Made by a program: the position numbers and the translations under genes. Of a stretch of 32,290 bases of DNA, positions 9,007 through 19,977 are shown one piece after another. The stretch is taken from the NCBI GenBank assembly GCA_903916245.1, contig CAIWVZ010000400.1, forward strand, positions 1 to 32,290, given 5' to 3'. This DNA is from an uncultured Planctomycetota bacterium (lineage in GTDB: Bacteria > Planctomycetota > GCA-002687715 > CAIWVZ01). The notes beneath the pieces were generated by a model. That model made no database searches, had not been told where the DNA came from, and worked only from the letters and a program-made list of their open reading frames with translations. Numbering within the stretch: position 1 is the stretch's first letter; every line of letters begins with the position of its first letter.

Positions 9007-9693
9007 ATGACTCCCGGCCTCCGCCAAACCCTGCTCGTCGACGCGGACGACACGCTTTGGGAGAACAACAGCTACTTCATCGAAGCGCTCGTGCGGTTTC
9101 TCGACCGCATGGAAGAACTCGGGCAACCGCGCCAGATCGTCGAACGAACCCTTCGCGAGCGCGAACGCGCTCGGACGCGTATCGGCGGTTACGGGTCGTT
9201 GAATTTCGCGGCGTCGCTCGAAGAGACGGCCGAGATTCTTCTCGGGTCCGTGCCCCCCGACCTCTCCGCCGAAATCGACGGACTCGGCCGTGGGATCTAT
9301 CACCACGCGATCGAATTGCTCCCTCGCGTCCGGGAAACCGCGGCGACCCTCGCTCAACGCCATGACCTTTGGATCGTCACGAAGGGTCACCTAGCCGAGC
9401 AACTCGGGAAGGTCGAACGCTCTGGCCTCCGCCCCTACTTCAAGGGCGTGGAGGTGATGCGCGAGAAGGACCCGGGGTCGTACGCGGAAATCATCGCTCG
9501 GCACGGCTTCGATCTTTCCCGCACGTGGATGATCGGAAATTCGCCGAAGTCGGACATCGTCGCTTCCGCCGCCGCGGGGCTTCGAACGGTCTACGTTCCC
9601 CATCGCACTCTGTGGGAATTGGAAGAAGCCTCGATGACCCGGCCGCCGACTCTCACGCTCGTCACGTTTCAGGACCTTCTTCTTCACTTCTGA
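9007..9693 (+). CDS. HAD family hydrolase
   Basis: LLVDADDTLWENN (DxDDT motif I), DLWIVTKGH (motif II), K in VMREKDPGSY, MIGNSPKSDIVASAAAGLRTVYVP (motif IV). Confidence 0.88.
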   Translation: MTPGLRQTLLVDADDTLWENNSYFIEALVRFLDRMEELGQPRQIVERTLRERERARTRIGGYGSLNFAASLEETAEILLGSVPPDLSAEIDGLGRGIYHHAIELLPRVRETAATLAQRHDLWIVTKGHLAEQLGKVERSGLRPYFKGVEVMREKDPGSYAEIIARHGFDLSRTWMIGNSPKSDIVASAAAGLRTVYVPHRTLWELEEASMTRPPTLTLVTFQDLLLHF

Positions 9694-10370
9694 TCGGGAG
9701 CGCGCGCGACGACCAAGGCGTGGACATCGGCCGCCCCGCCGAGTCGCAACGCCGACGCGGCGGCCGAGATCGTGGCTCCGGTCGTGACCACGTCGTCCAC
9801 GAGTAGGACACGAACGCCGTCGAGTCTCGGAGCGGTGAACGCTCCGGCGAGATTCGCGAGACGCGCGGCGCGATCGAGACCCGACTGCGCCGTGCGGTGT
9901 CGACGCGCGAGCAGTCGGGGAAGCATGGGAGCGCCCGTCGCCCCGACAAGAGGAGACGCCAACACCTCCGCCTGATTGAACCCACGAACGAGTCGACGCA
10001 GCGGCGACATCGGCATGGGAACGATCGCGTCGAACCGCGGGCGGAGCCCCTGCGCCCGCGCGGTCAGTTTGTTCACGAAGGCGGTCGCCGCGTGCGTGTC
10101 GCGACCGAACTTCAGACGCAAGAGGAGATCGCGGACCTCACCCTCGAACCACGCGAGGGCGTCCACCCGCGTGCCGCACGGGGCACAACGGATCGGCGGC
10201 TCGGGGCGAGCGAAGATGCGGACGTCGCACGACGGGCAGAGGCGATCTTCCGCGGCGACGGAATCGCACCCCGCACACGTCGGAGGAAACCACCACCCAA
10301 GGTCGAACCAGGCGAGCACGCGGCTTCGCCATGTCGGTATCTTCGTCGCGTCGCGTCTCATCGGACGCAA
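9684..10370 (-). CDS. ComF family protein (phosphoribosyltransferase-like)
   Basis: N-terminal Cys pairs CAGC/CPSC/CAPC; FDAIVPMPMSPLRRLVRGFNQAEVLA; PRPP loop VLLVDDVVTTGATISAAASALR. Confidence 0.88.
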   Translation of the reverse strand: MRPMRRDATKIPTWRSRVLAWFDLGWWFPPTCAGCDSVAAEDRLCPSCDVRIFARPEPPIRCAPCGTRVDALAWFEGEVRDLLLRLKFGRDTHAATAFVNKLTARAQGLRPRFDAIVPMPMSPLRRLVRGFNQAEVLASPLVGATGAPMLPRLLARRHRTAQSGLDRAARLANLAGAFTAPRLDGVRVLLVDDVVTTGATISAAASALRLGGAADVHALVVARAPDQK

Positions 10371-10376
10371 GACGCT

Positions 10377-10964
10377 TCATCGATCCGAATCGTCCTCCGG
10401 ATCGATCGACGACGACGGCGCCTCCGCACTTTTTTCGGGAGGCAGCGAAAGAACGTGGCGCAAGCGCGTGATGTAGGTTTCGATCGTGTCCTCGTCGTTG
10501 CGGGGGACGCCGAGAAGCGCACCGATCTCGAGAGTCAGTTCGCGGTTCTTGCCGAACGGCCAGCTGTGCTCGGTCACGATGTCGCGAATGATGCGCCGAA
10601 ACTGCCACTGCGAGAAACGTCGTACCGAAATCCCGAGGACGAGACACAAACCCGCGACGCACACGAGCCACATGAGCGCGAACAGCGGCCACGGATGGCC
10701 CTTCATGTAGCCGCCGGGAGCATGCTCGGCGAGAAGGTCGCGGAACTGGTGCAGAAGCAACGCGATCATGACAACGGCACCGCCGAGGATCGTCTGATGC
10801 TTCCGGAAGACCGACGAGCGAAGGTGGCGGAGGCCGCCCTCGTAGACACCGAAGTACTCTTCGAACTGTTGACGCGGCTTGCTCCAGAGAGCGGCGGTGC
10901 AAATGAAATACACCCCCGCCATCCCGAGGATTCCTACAAGGAAATCGAAGTCGTAGTCGACCAT
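10377..10964 (-). CDS. Hypothetical membrane protein
   Basis: MVDYDFDFLVGILGMAGVYFICTAALW..., ILGGAVVMIALLLHQF, LFALMWLVCVAGLCLVLGISV: about 3 TM segments plus an acidic C-terminus; ends 6 nt before comF-like start. Start placed at the internal Met. Confidence 0.65.
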   Translation of the reverse strand: MVDYDFDFLVGILGMAGVYFICTAALWSKPRQQFEEYFGVYEGGLRHLRSSVFRKHQTILGGAVVMIALLLHQFRDLLAEHAPGGYMKGHPWPLFALMWLVCVAGLCLVLGISVRRFSQWQFRRIIRDIVTEHSWPFGKNRELTLEIGALLGVPRNDEDTIETYITRLRHVLSLPPEKSAEAPSSSIDPEDDSDR

Positions 10965-11073
10965 CCGCGTCTTGCCCGCCGTCCTGTGTCCGCACCGATG
11001 AATGCGGGAAATCCCGCCCCACACATAGTTTCCGATGCGGGCGCGTCGGCGTCAACGCCGACGGAACATCGCG

Positions 11074-11102
11074 TTGCGACGAAGCCCCGGGATCCCTAGG
11101 AT
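11074..11102 (+). promoter_or_regulatory. Putative sigma70-type promoter for gatCAB
   Basis: TTGCGA (11074-11079), 17-nt spacer, TAGGAT (11097-11102), 36 nt before the gatC ATG; 4/6 matches in each hexamer. Confidence 0.4.
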
Positions 11103-11138
11103 GGCGCGGCTTTTCCCTACGGGATCGCCCTTCAGCCC

Positions 11139-11435
11139 ATGAACATCTCCAAAGAGGACGTCGTCAAGACGCTGCGACTCGCCCGTCTTGAAGTTCCGGA
11201 TGCCGAACTGCCGGACCTCGTCCGCGAGTTCGATTCCATCGTCAAGTACGTCGAAGCGGTGGCGGCGGTCGACCTCCGGGGCGTCGAACCCCTATCGCAC
11301 GGCGGCGACGCACGCGACGTCTTCCGTGACGACGTCGTGACGCCGTCGCTTCCGGCGGACGTCGCCATCGGCAACGCTCCGGACACCGCGGGCGGGTGCT
11401 TCCGCGTCCCCCGCGTGATCGCGGAGCCGTCATGA
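11139..11435 (+). CDS. gatC: Asp-tRNA(Asn)/Glu-tRNA(Gln) amidotransferase subunit GatC
   Basis: MNISKEDVVKTLRLARLEVPDAELPDLVREFDSIVKYVEAVAAVDLRGVEPLSH...FRDDVV...FRVPRVI; upstream of gatA. Confidence 0.93.
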   Translation: MNISKEDVVKTLRLARLEVPDAELPDLVREFDSIVKYVEAVAAVDLRGVEPLSHGGDARDVFRDDVVTPSLPADVAIGNAPDTAGGCFRVPRVIAEPS

Positions 11436-12904
11436 CCGGCCCCCTCTCCCTGACGGCTCTCGCCGACTCCGTCCGCTCGGGCGCTCGGACTTCCGTCGAC
11501 ATCGCCACCGAGTACCTCGACCGCATCGAGCGTCGTTCCGATCTCGGCGCCTTCCTCGCCGTCGATCGGGCACGCACGCTCGCCGAAGCGGTGGCCGTCG
11601 ACGCACGGGTCGCACGTGGTGAATCACTTCCCCTCGCGGGCGTTCCGGTCGCCGTGAAGGACAACATCCACGCCATCGGATTTCCGACGACCTGCGCGAG
11701 TCGCATCCTCGAAGGCTTCCGTCCGCCGTTCGACGCCACCGTCGTCGAGAAGTTGCGGGCGGCGGGTGCGGTCGTCCTCGGAAAGACGAACCTCGACGAA
11801 TTCGCGATGGGGTCGTCGACCGAAAACTCGGCCTTCACCCCATGTCGCAATCCATGGGCGAACGATCGAATCCCGGGAGGATCGAGCGGGGGCTCCGCAG
11901 CCGCCGTCGCCGCGAATCTCGCCCCGGCGGCCCTCGGCAGCGACACCGGCGGTTCCATCCGCCAACCCGCCGCCCTCACGGGGACCGTCGGTCTGAAACC
12001 GACGTATGGTCGCGTGTCCCGATACGGCTTGGTCGCATTCGGTTCGTCGCTCGATCAGGTCGGCCCCATGACCCGCCGCGTCGAAGACGCCGCGATTCTG
12101 CACGACGTCCTTTCGGGACACGATCCGAAGGACGCCACGACGTCGGCTCGCGACCACGAACCGACCGCCCCTCGGGTTCGAGACGGCGTCCGCGGGCTCC
12201 GCATCGGCCTTCCGGACGAGTACTTCGGAGACGCGGTCGACCCGGAGATCCGCGTATCCGTCGAAAACGCCGGCCGCGCCCTCGAAGCCGCCGGAGCGGT
12301 GCTGAAGCGCGTCTCGCTTCCCCACACGCCCCACGCGATCCCCACCTACTACATCGTCGCCACGTCCGAAGCGTCGTCGAATCTCGCACGCTACGACGGC
12401 GTCCACTACGGTCGCCGCCATCCGGAGGCGGTCGACATCGCGTCGCTGTTCACGGGCTCGCGCTCGGCCTACCTCGGCAAGGAAGTCAAGCGCCGCATCC
12501 TGCTCGGGACGTGGTGCCTTTCTTCCGGGTTCTACGACGCTTTCTACGATCGCGCTCTGCGTATCCGGTCGCTCTTGAAGGCCGACTTCGACGCGGCCTT
12601 CCGCGACGTCGACGTCGTCCTCTGCCCCACCACCCCGACTCCGGCGTGGCGTCTCGGAGAAAAGATCTCGGATCCGGTGCAGATGTACGTGGCCGACATC
12701 CTGACGGGCGCCTGCAACCTCGCGGGTATTCCGGGGCTCGCCGTTCCGTGCGGCATCACCGAGCGAACGGGGACGCGTTTACCCATCGGCGCCCAACTCA
12801 TGGGCCCGGCGTGGTCCGAATCGCTTCTTCTGCGCGCCGGTGCGGTGATCGAAGCGGCTTGCTGGGATCCTTCCTTCGTCCCGTCCTCGGGGAGCGCATC
12901 ATGA
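11432..12904 (+). CDS. gatA: Asp-tRNA(Asn)/Glu-tRNA(Gln) amidotransferase subunit GatA
   Basis: GVPVAVKDNIHAIGFPTTCASRIL, KTNLDEFAMGSSTENSAFTPCRNPW, PGGSSGGSAAAVAANLAPAALGSDTGGSIRQPAA (amidase signature); ATGA overlap with gatC. Confidence 0.96.
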   Translation: MTGPLSLTALADSVRSGARTSVDIATEYLDRIERRSDLGAFLAVDRARTLAEAVAVDARVARGESLPLAGVPVAVKDNIHAIGFPTTCASRILEGFRPPFDATVVEKLRAAGAVVLGKTNLDEFAMGSSTENSAFTPCRNPWANDRIPGGSSGGSAAAVAANLAPAALGSDTGGSIRQPAALTGTVGLKPTYGRVSRYGLVAFGSSLDQVGPMTRRVEDAAILHDVLSGHDPKDATTSARDHEPTAPRVRDGVRGLRIGLPDEYFGDAVDPEIRVSVENAGRALEAAGAVLKRVSLPHTPHAIPTYYIVATSEASSNLARYDGVHYGRRHPEAVDIASLFTGSRSAYLGKEVKRRILLGTWCLSSGFYDAFYDRALRIRSLLKADFDAAFRDVDVVLCPTTPTPAWRLGEKISDPVQMYVADILTGACNLAGIPGLAVPCGITERTGTRLPIGAQLMGPAWSESLLLRAGAVIEAACWDPSFVPSSGSAS

Positions 12905-14346
12905 GCACCACCCTCGAACGCTGGGAGCCGGTGATCGGACTCGAAGTGCACGTGCAACTCGGCACGGACACGAAGATGTTCTGCGGCTGCCGCAACCTGT
13001 TCGGCGCACCGCCGAACGCGCTCACGTGTCCCGTGTGCCTCGGGCTTCCGGGCGCATTGCCCGTACCCAATCGCAAAGCCGCGGAACTCGCGATCCGGTT
13101 CGGCCTCGCGGTCGGCGGAACGATCGCGGAAGTCACCCGCTTCGATCGCAAGCAGTACTTCTACCCCGACCTGCCGAAGGGCTACCAAATCTCCCAAGAC
13201 AAGGGGCCGATCGTGACGGGCGGCGCCGTCACGACGTCCTTCTTCGGGGACGGAAAGACGATCCGTCTCATCCGCGCCCATCTCGAAGAAGACGCGGGCA
13301 AGGGCCAGCACGAAGAATCGGGCGGTTCGACACTCGTCGACCTGAACCGCTGCGGCATTCCTCTCCTCGAGATCGTGAGCGCCCCGGATCTTCGATCGGC
13401 CGAGGACGCGTGGGCCTACCTCAACGAACTCCGTCTCACGCTGCGCACCCTCGACATCTCCGAGTGCGACATGGAGAAGGGGTCACTGCGGTGCGACGTC
13501 AACGTCTCCATTCGCCCGCGCGGAACCATACCGTTCGGCGACCGCGTCGAACTCAAGAACCTGAATTCGTTCCGTGGCGTCGAACGCGCCATCCGGCACG
13601 AAATCGAGCGCCAAGCCGCGCTCCTCGAAGCCGGCGGAAAGATCGAGCTCGAAACGCGCCTGTGGGACGACGAAAAGGGCGAATCACGCCTGATGCGAAA
13701 GAAGGAGTCCGCTCCGGACTACCGCTACTTCCCCGATCCGGACCTCCCTCCGTTCGCCGTCGGGCGCGCGTGGGTCGATCGCGTCGCCGCGGAGGCTCCC
13801 GAATTGCCGCTCAAGCGGCTCGAACGCTACACGAGCGTCTACGGCCTCTCCGACTACGACTCCAAGGTCCTCATCACGGATCCGTCGATCTGTCGCTACT
13901 TCGAAGAGACGACGGCCCTCTGCAACGACCCGAAAAACGCCGCGAACTGGATCACTTCCGAACTCTTCGGGCTCATGAAGGGTGGCGTGTCGATCGACGA
14001 CGTGAAGGTGCGTCCGACGCACATCGCCGAACTCGTGGCCCTCGTGAAGGCCGGCACGCTCAACGTACGCTCGGCGCGTGAAGTTTTGGCGAAGCAGTAC
14101 GAAGACCCGCGCCCGGCGAAGGAATGGGTCGAAAAGCTCGGCCTCGTCCAAGTGTCCGACCGCGACGCCCTCGTGGCGATCATCCGCAAGGGAATGGAAA
14201 TGAACCCGAAGGCGGTCGCCGACCTCAAGGCCGGCAAGGAAAAGGCGGCGGGAGCGATCGTCGGCTATGCGATGAAGGAAACGAAGGGCCGCGGCAATCC
14301 CGCGATCCTGAACGAGATCCTCGCGGAGCTGTTGAAGACGCTCTGA
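12901..14346 (+). CDS. gatB: Asp-tRNA(Asn)/Glu-tRNA(Gln) amidotransferase subunit GatB
   Basis: WEPVIGLEVHVQLGTDTKMFCGC, CPVCLGLPGALPVPN, KQYFYPDLPKGYQISQ, CDVNVSIRP, C-terminal GatB/YqeY region; ATGA overlap with gatA. Confidence 0.96.
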   Translation: MSTTLERWEPVIGLEVHVQLGTDTKMFCGCRNLFGAPPNALTCPVCLGLPGALPVPNRKAAELAIRFGLAVGGTIAEVTRFDRKQYFYPDLPKGYQISQDKGPIVTGGAVTTSFFGDGKTIRLIRAHLEEDAGKGQHEESGGSTLVDLNRCGIPLLEIVSAPDLRSAEDAWAYLNELRLTLRTLDISECDMEKGSLRCDVNVSIRPRGTIPFGDRVELKNLNSFRGVERAIRHEIERQAALLEAGGKIELETRLWDDEKGESRLMRKKESAPDYRYFPDPDLPPFAVGRAWVDRVAAEAPELPLKRLERYTSVYGLSDYDSKVLITDPSICRYFEETTALCNDPKNAANWITSELFGLMKGGVSIDDVKVRPTHIAELVALVKAGTLNVRSAREVLAKQYEDPRPAKEWVEKLGLVQVSDRDALVAIIRKGMEMNPKAVADLKAGKEKAAGAIVGYAMKETKGRGNPAILNEILAELLKTL

Positions 14347-14353
14347 ATCGAGA

Positions 14354-14395
14354 CGCGGATCCGACGGAGCGTTGCGACGCCCTGCCGGATCCGCG
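14354..14395. terminator. Putative hairpin terminator downstream of gatB
   Basis: 10-bp perfect arms CGCGGATCCG (14354-14363) / CGGATCCGCG (14386-14395), with a nested GCGT-TGCG-ACGC; 7 nt after the gatB stop. Confidence 0.45.
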
Positions 14396-14469
14396 AAGAT
14401 CGCAGCGTCGCGCGTCGTCGAAGCAGTTCCGCTTCGTCGCGTCGGCACGCCCCGAAGGGTCCTTCACCG

Positions 14470-16836
14470 ATGACGTTACGCTCCGTTTCCGGGCTGCTCG
14501 CTTCGTTCTGCATCGCGTCGTTCGTCGTGGGGCAAGAAGTCCTGCCCTTCCCCCCGACGCCGTCCGCCTCGACCCCGGGTCTCACGATGCAGGACTCGCT
14601 CTACAAGAAGCGCGTCGAACCGCGTCGTCTCGAAGCCGGCGCCCCGAACATCCTGATCGTGCTCATGGACGATCTCGGGCCCGCGACGGCGTCGACCTTC
14701 GGCGGCGAAATCAACACGCCGACGCTCGATCGCGTCGTCGGGATGGGAGTTACCTACAACCGCTTCCATTCGACGGCCATGTGCTCGCCGTCGCGGGCGG
14801 CGCTCCTCACGGGTCGCAACCACACCTACGTCGGCAACGGCCAGATCTCGGCCATGGCCAACGACTTCGACGGTTTCAGCGGCATCATTCCGAAATCGTC
14901 GGCGACGATGGCGGAAGTCCTCCGCCACTACGGCTACAGCACCGGCGCGTGGGGCAAATGGCACAACACGCCCGAAACGCAGATCACCAGCATGGGCCCG
15001 TTCGACTTTTGGCCCACGGGATACGGCTTCGAATACTTCTACGGATTCCTCGGCGGTGAAGCCTCCCAGTACGAACCGACGCTGACGCGCAACACCACGC
15101 CGCTCGTCCGCGCCCCCGAAAAGGACTACCACCTCACCGAAGATCTGAGCGCCGACGCGATTCGTTGGTTGCGCGAGCAGAAAACCTACGCCCCCGACAA
15201 GCCGTTTTTCATGTACTGGGCTCCGGGAGCGGCCCACGGTCCGCACCAGATCATGAAGCCGTGGGCGGACAAGTACAAGGGCAAGTTCGACGACGGTTGG
15301 GATGCCTACCGTGAACGCGCCTTCGTCCGCGCGAAGGCCAAAGGTTGGATTCCGGAATCGGCGAAGCTCACGCCGCGCCCCGCGACGATGGCGGCGTGGG
15401 AGTCGATCCCCGAATCGGAGAAACCCTTCCAACGCCGACTCATGGAAGTCTTCGCGGGATTCGCGGAGCACGCCGACCACCACGTCGGCAAGTTGATCGA
15501 CGAAATCGAACGCCAAGGACGCCTCGAAGACACCCTGATCTTCTACATCTGGGGCGACAACGGTTCGTCGTCGGAAGGCATGAACGGCACGGTCAGCGAA
15601 CAGTTGGCCCAAAACGGAATCGCCACGAATATCGCCCAACACATCGCGGCCCTCGACGAAGTGGGCGGTCTCGAAGCCCTCGGCGGTCCGATGACCGACA
15701 GCATGTATCACGCCGGTTGGGCGTGGGCCGGAAGCACCCCCTACAAAGGCACGAAACTGCAAGGGTCGTACTTCGGAGGCATCCGGCAACCGATGGCCGT
15801 CGCTTGGCCGCGCCGCATCAAGGCCGACGCCAAGCCTCGGTCGCAGTTCCACCACTTCAGCGACATCGTTCCGACCGTCTACGACGCGGTGAAGATCACA
15901 CCGCCGCGTGTCGTGAACGGCGTGGACCAGGATCCGATCTCCGGCGTCAGCATGGCGTACACGTTCGCGGACGCCGCCGCACCGGGGACGCGTCGCACAC
16001 AGTTCTTCGACATCATGGGTAGCCGCGGGATCTACCACGACGGATGGTTCGCGAGTGCGCCCGGCCTTCGCGAGCCGTGGGTTTCCGAATGTCCCAAGGG
16101 CGTCAAGGAATGGTCGCCGCTGACGGATCGTTGGGAGCTCTACAACATCGAAGCGGACTGGAGCCAAGCCGACGACCTCGCGGCCTCCGAGCCGAAGAAA
16201 CTCGAAGAGATGAAGGCGCTTTTCATCGCGGAGTCGGTGAAGAACCGCAATCTTCCGATCGGCGGCGGTCTTTGGTCGACGGCCGCCTTCCACCCCGAGG
16301 ACGCTCCCGCGTCCCCCCAAACCGAATGGACGTTCGACCTCCCGCTTTCACGGATGCCTGAATCCGCGGCGCCGAAACTGGGCAAGAACTCGAACGTGGT
16401 GACGATGGAAGTCGACGTGCCCGAGAACGGCAACGGCGTTCTCTACGCGCTCGGAAGCATCTCGGGCGGGCTCGCCTGCTACATGAAGGACGGATTCCTC
16501 CACTACGAATTCAATCTGTTCGCGATTCAGCGAACGAAGATTCGTTCGAAAACTCCGCTGGCACCGGGTAAAGCGACGATCGAGGTGGACTCCGCGTTGA
16601 CCGGTCCGATCGGCGGCCCGATGGAAGTCACTCTGCGCGTCAACGGCGACGTGGTGGGTCAGGCGACCGTTCCGGCCGCGATGACCCTGCACTTCACGTC
16701 GAGCGGGACGTTCGACATCGGAACGGATCTCGATTCACCCGTCTGCATCGATTACCACGAAAAGGCGCCGTTCTCCTTCAACGGGAAGATCGGTCGCACG
16801 CACGTGGCCTATCCGAAGGCGAAGAAGCGCGGATAG
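14470..16836 (+). CDS. Sulfatase (arylsulfatase-like), exported
   Basis: Signal-like N-terminus MTLRSVSGLLASFCIASFVVGQ; NILIVLMDDLG; CSPSRAALLTGR (Cys-type C-x-P-x-R formylglycine motif); YSTGAWGKWH; FIYIWGDNGSSSEG-type metal region; long C-terminal beta-rich extension. Confidence 0.92.
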   Translation: MTLRSVSGLLASFCIASFVVGQEVLPFPPTPSASTPGLTMQDSLYKKRVEPRRLEAGAPNILIVLMDDLGPATASTFGGEINTPTLDRVVGMGVTYNRFHSTAMCSPSRAALLTGRNHTYVGNGQISAMANDFDGFSGIIPKSSATMAEVLRHYGYSTGAWGKWHNTPETQITSMGPFDFWPTGYGFEYFYGFLGGEASQYEPTLTRNTTPLVRAPEKDYHLTEDLSADAIRWLREQKTYAPDKPFFMYWAPGAAHGPHQIMKPWADKYKGKFDDGWDAYRERAFVRAKAKGWIPESAKLTPRPATMAAWESIPESEKPFQRRLMEVFAGFAEHADHHVGKLIDEIERQGRLEDTLIFYIWGDNGSSSEGMNGTVSEQLAQNGIATNIAQHIAALDEVGGLEALGGPMTDSMYHAGWAWAGSTPYKGTKLQGSYFGGIRQPMAVAWPRRIKADAKPRSQFHHFSDIVPTVYDAVKITPPRVVNGVDQDPISGVSMAYTFADAAAPGTRRTQFFDIMGSRGIYHDGWFASAPGLREPWVSECPKGVKEWSPLTDRWELYNIEADWSQADDLAASEPKKLEEMKALFIAESVKNRNLPIGGGLWSTAAFHPEDAPASPQTEWTFDLPLSRMPESAAPKLGKNSNVVTMEVDVPENGNGVLYALGSISGGLACYMKDGFLHYEFNLFAIQRTKIRSKTPLAPGKATIEVDSALTGPIGGPMEVTLRVNGDVVGQATVPAAMTLHFTSSGTFDIGTDLDSPVCIDYHEKAPFSFNGKIGRTHVAYPKAKKRG

Positions 16837-16850
16837 TCCTCCGCCGCAAC

Positions 16851-16873
16851 GCTCGGCCCCTTGCGGGCCGAGC
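16851..16873. terminator. Putative bidirectional terminator hairpin between convergent genes
   Basis: GCTCGGCCC (16851-16859), 5-nt loop CTTGC, GGGCCGAGC (16865-16873); 9-bp perfect stem between the sulfatase and guaA stops. Confidence 0.6.
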
Positions 16874-16886
16874 CACCGCGACGCGC

Positions 16887-18422
16887 TCACTCCCACTCGA
16901 TGGTGGACGGCGGCTTCGACGAGATGTCGTAGACGACCCGGTTGATGCCGCGCACTTCGTTGACGATGCGACGCGACATCGCGGCCAAGACGTCGTGCGG
17001 GAGACGCGCCCACTCGGCGGTCATCGCGTCGGTCGACGTCACGGCGCGGATCGCGCAGGTCATGTCGTAGGTACGGCCGTCGCCCATGACGCCGACGGAA
17101 CGGATCGGCAGTAGGACCGCGAAGGCCTGCCACAGCGATCGGTAGAGGCCCGCGCGGCGGATTTCCTCCTGGACGATCACGTCGCAGGCGCGCAGGAGTG
17201 CGAGACGATCCCGGGTGATGTCGCCGAGGACGCGCACCGCGAGGCCCGGCCCCGGGAACGGTTGGCGCCAAACGAGATCGTCAGGCAATCCGAGCGACGT
17301 GCCGAGTTCGCGCACTTCGTCTTTGAACAACGCGCGCAGCGGTTCGACCAACTTGAAGCCGAGCTTTTCGGGGAGACCACCGACGTTGTGGTGCGACTTG
17401 ATCGTCGCCGACGGTCCGCCGTGGAACGACACCGATTCGATGACGTCCGGGTACAGCGTGCCTTGGACGAGGAACTTCACGTCACGGAACTTGCGCGCGG
17501 CCTCTTCGAAGACGTCGATGAACGTCTTGCCGATGATCTTGCGCTTCTGCTCCGGATCGACCACGCCTTCGAGGCGGGAAAGGAACAGGTCCGACGCATC
17601 GACGCGATGGAAGTCGAGGCCGAAACGGCCCTTGAAGGCCTGTTCGACTTCGTCCCCTTCTCCCGAGCGGAGCAGGCCGTTGTCCACGAAGACGCAGTGA
17701 AGTCGTTCGCGCATCGCACGCGCGACGAGCACCGCGGCGACGGACGAATCGACGCCGCCCGAGAGTCCGCAGACGGCATGCGCGTCGCCGACCTGTTCGC
17801 GGATGCGCACCACCGCTTCGTCGGCGTACGACGACATCCGCCATTCGGGGGGACACGCGCAGACGCCGTGGAGGAAATTGCGCAGGATCGCCGAACCGTG
17901 TTCGGAATGCGTCACCTCCGGATGGAACTGGATGCCCCACAGCGGACGGGTGGCGTGTTTCACCGCGGCGTTGCGACATGTCGACGTCGACGCGATCGAG
18001 GTCCAATCGCCGCGGACGTCTTCGACCTGATCGCCGTGACTCATCCAGACCACTTGCGAACGCGGCGTACCGTCGAAAAGTCCGGCGTCGGTCGCGACCG
18101 CGAGTTCACGATGCCCGAATTCGCGTTCCTTGCCGGGAACGACGCGGCATCCCGTCAGGTGGGCGAGCAGTTGCATGCCGTAGCAGATACCGAGGACGGG
18201 CACGCCGAGATCGAGGATCTTCGGGTCGAGCGTCGGAGCGCCGGTCTCGTACACCGACGCGGGGCCGCCGGAGAGGATCACGCCCGCGAGATTCGGCGAC
18301 GCCACGTCGGCCGCCGACGCCTTCGGCGTCACGATGCGGCAAAAGACGTGATGCTCGCGCACGCGACGCGCGATGAGCTGCGAGAACTGGGATCCGTAGT
18401 CGACGATGACGATTTCACGCAT
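16887..18422 (-). CDS. guaA: GMP synthase (glutamine-hydrolysing)
   Basis: MREIVIVDYGSQFSQLIARRVRE, GVPVLGICYGMQLLAH, GLSGGVDSSVAAVLVARA, RQPFPGPGLAVRVLGDIT, SSKPPSTIEWE C-terminus. Confidence 0.97.
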   Translation of the reverse strand: MREIVIVDYGSQFSQLIARRVREHHVFCRIVTPKASAADVASPNLAGVILSGGPASVYETGAPTLDPKILDLGVPVLGICYGMQLLAHLTGCRVVPGKEREFGHRELAVATDAGLFDGTPRSQVVWMSHGDQVEDVRGDWTSIASTSTCRNAAVKHATRPLWGIQFHPEVTHSEHGSAILRNFLHGVCACPPEWRMSSYADEAVVRIREQVGDAHAVCGLSGGVDSSVAAVLVARAMRERLHCVFVDNGLLRSGEGDEVEQAFKGRFGLDFHRVDASDLFLSRLEGVVDPEQKRKIIGKTFIDVFEEAARKFRDVKFLVQGTLYPDVIESVSFHGGPSATIKSHHNVGGLPEKLGFKLVEPLRALFKDEVRELGTSLGLPDDLVWRQPFPGPGLAVRVLGDITRDRLALLRACDVIVQEEIRRAGLYRSLWQAFAVLLPIRSVGVMGDGRTYDMTCAIRAVTSTDAMTAEWARLPHDVLAAMSRRIVNEVRGINRVVYDISSKPPSTIEWE

Positions 18423-18431
18423 GGCGGGATC

Positions 18432-19973
<1,542 letters not shown>

Positions 19974-19977
19974 TCGG

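Noticed and set aside
14476-16320. 614-aa minus-strand ORF opposite the sulfatase
   Set aside because: Antisense to a clear sulfatase; no recognisable motifs.
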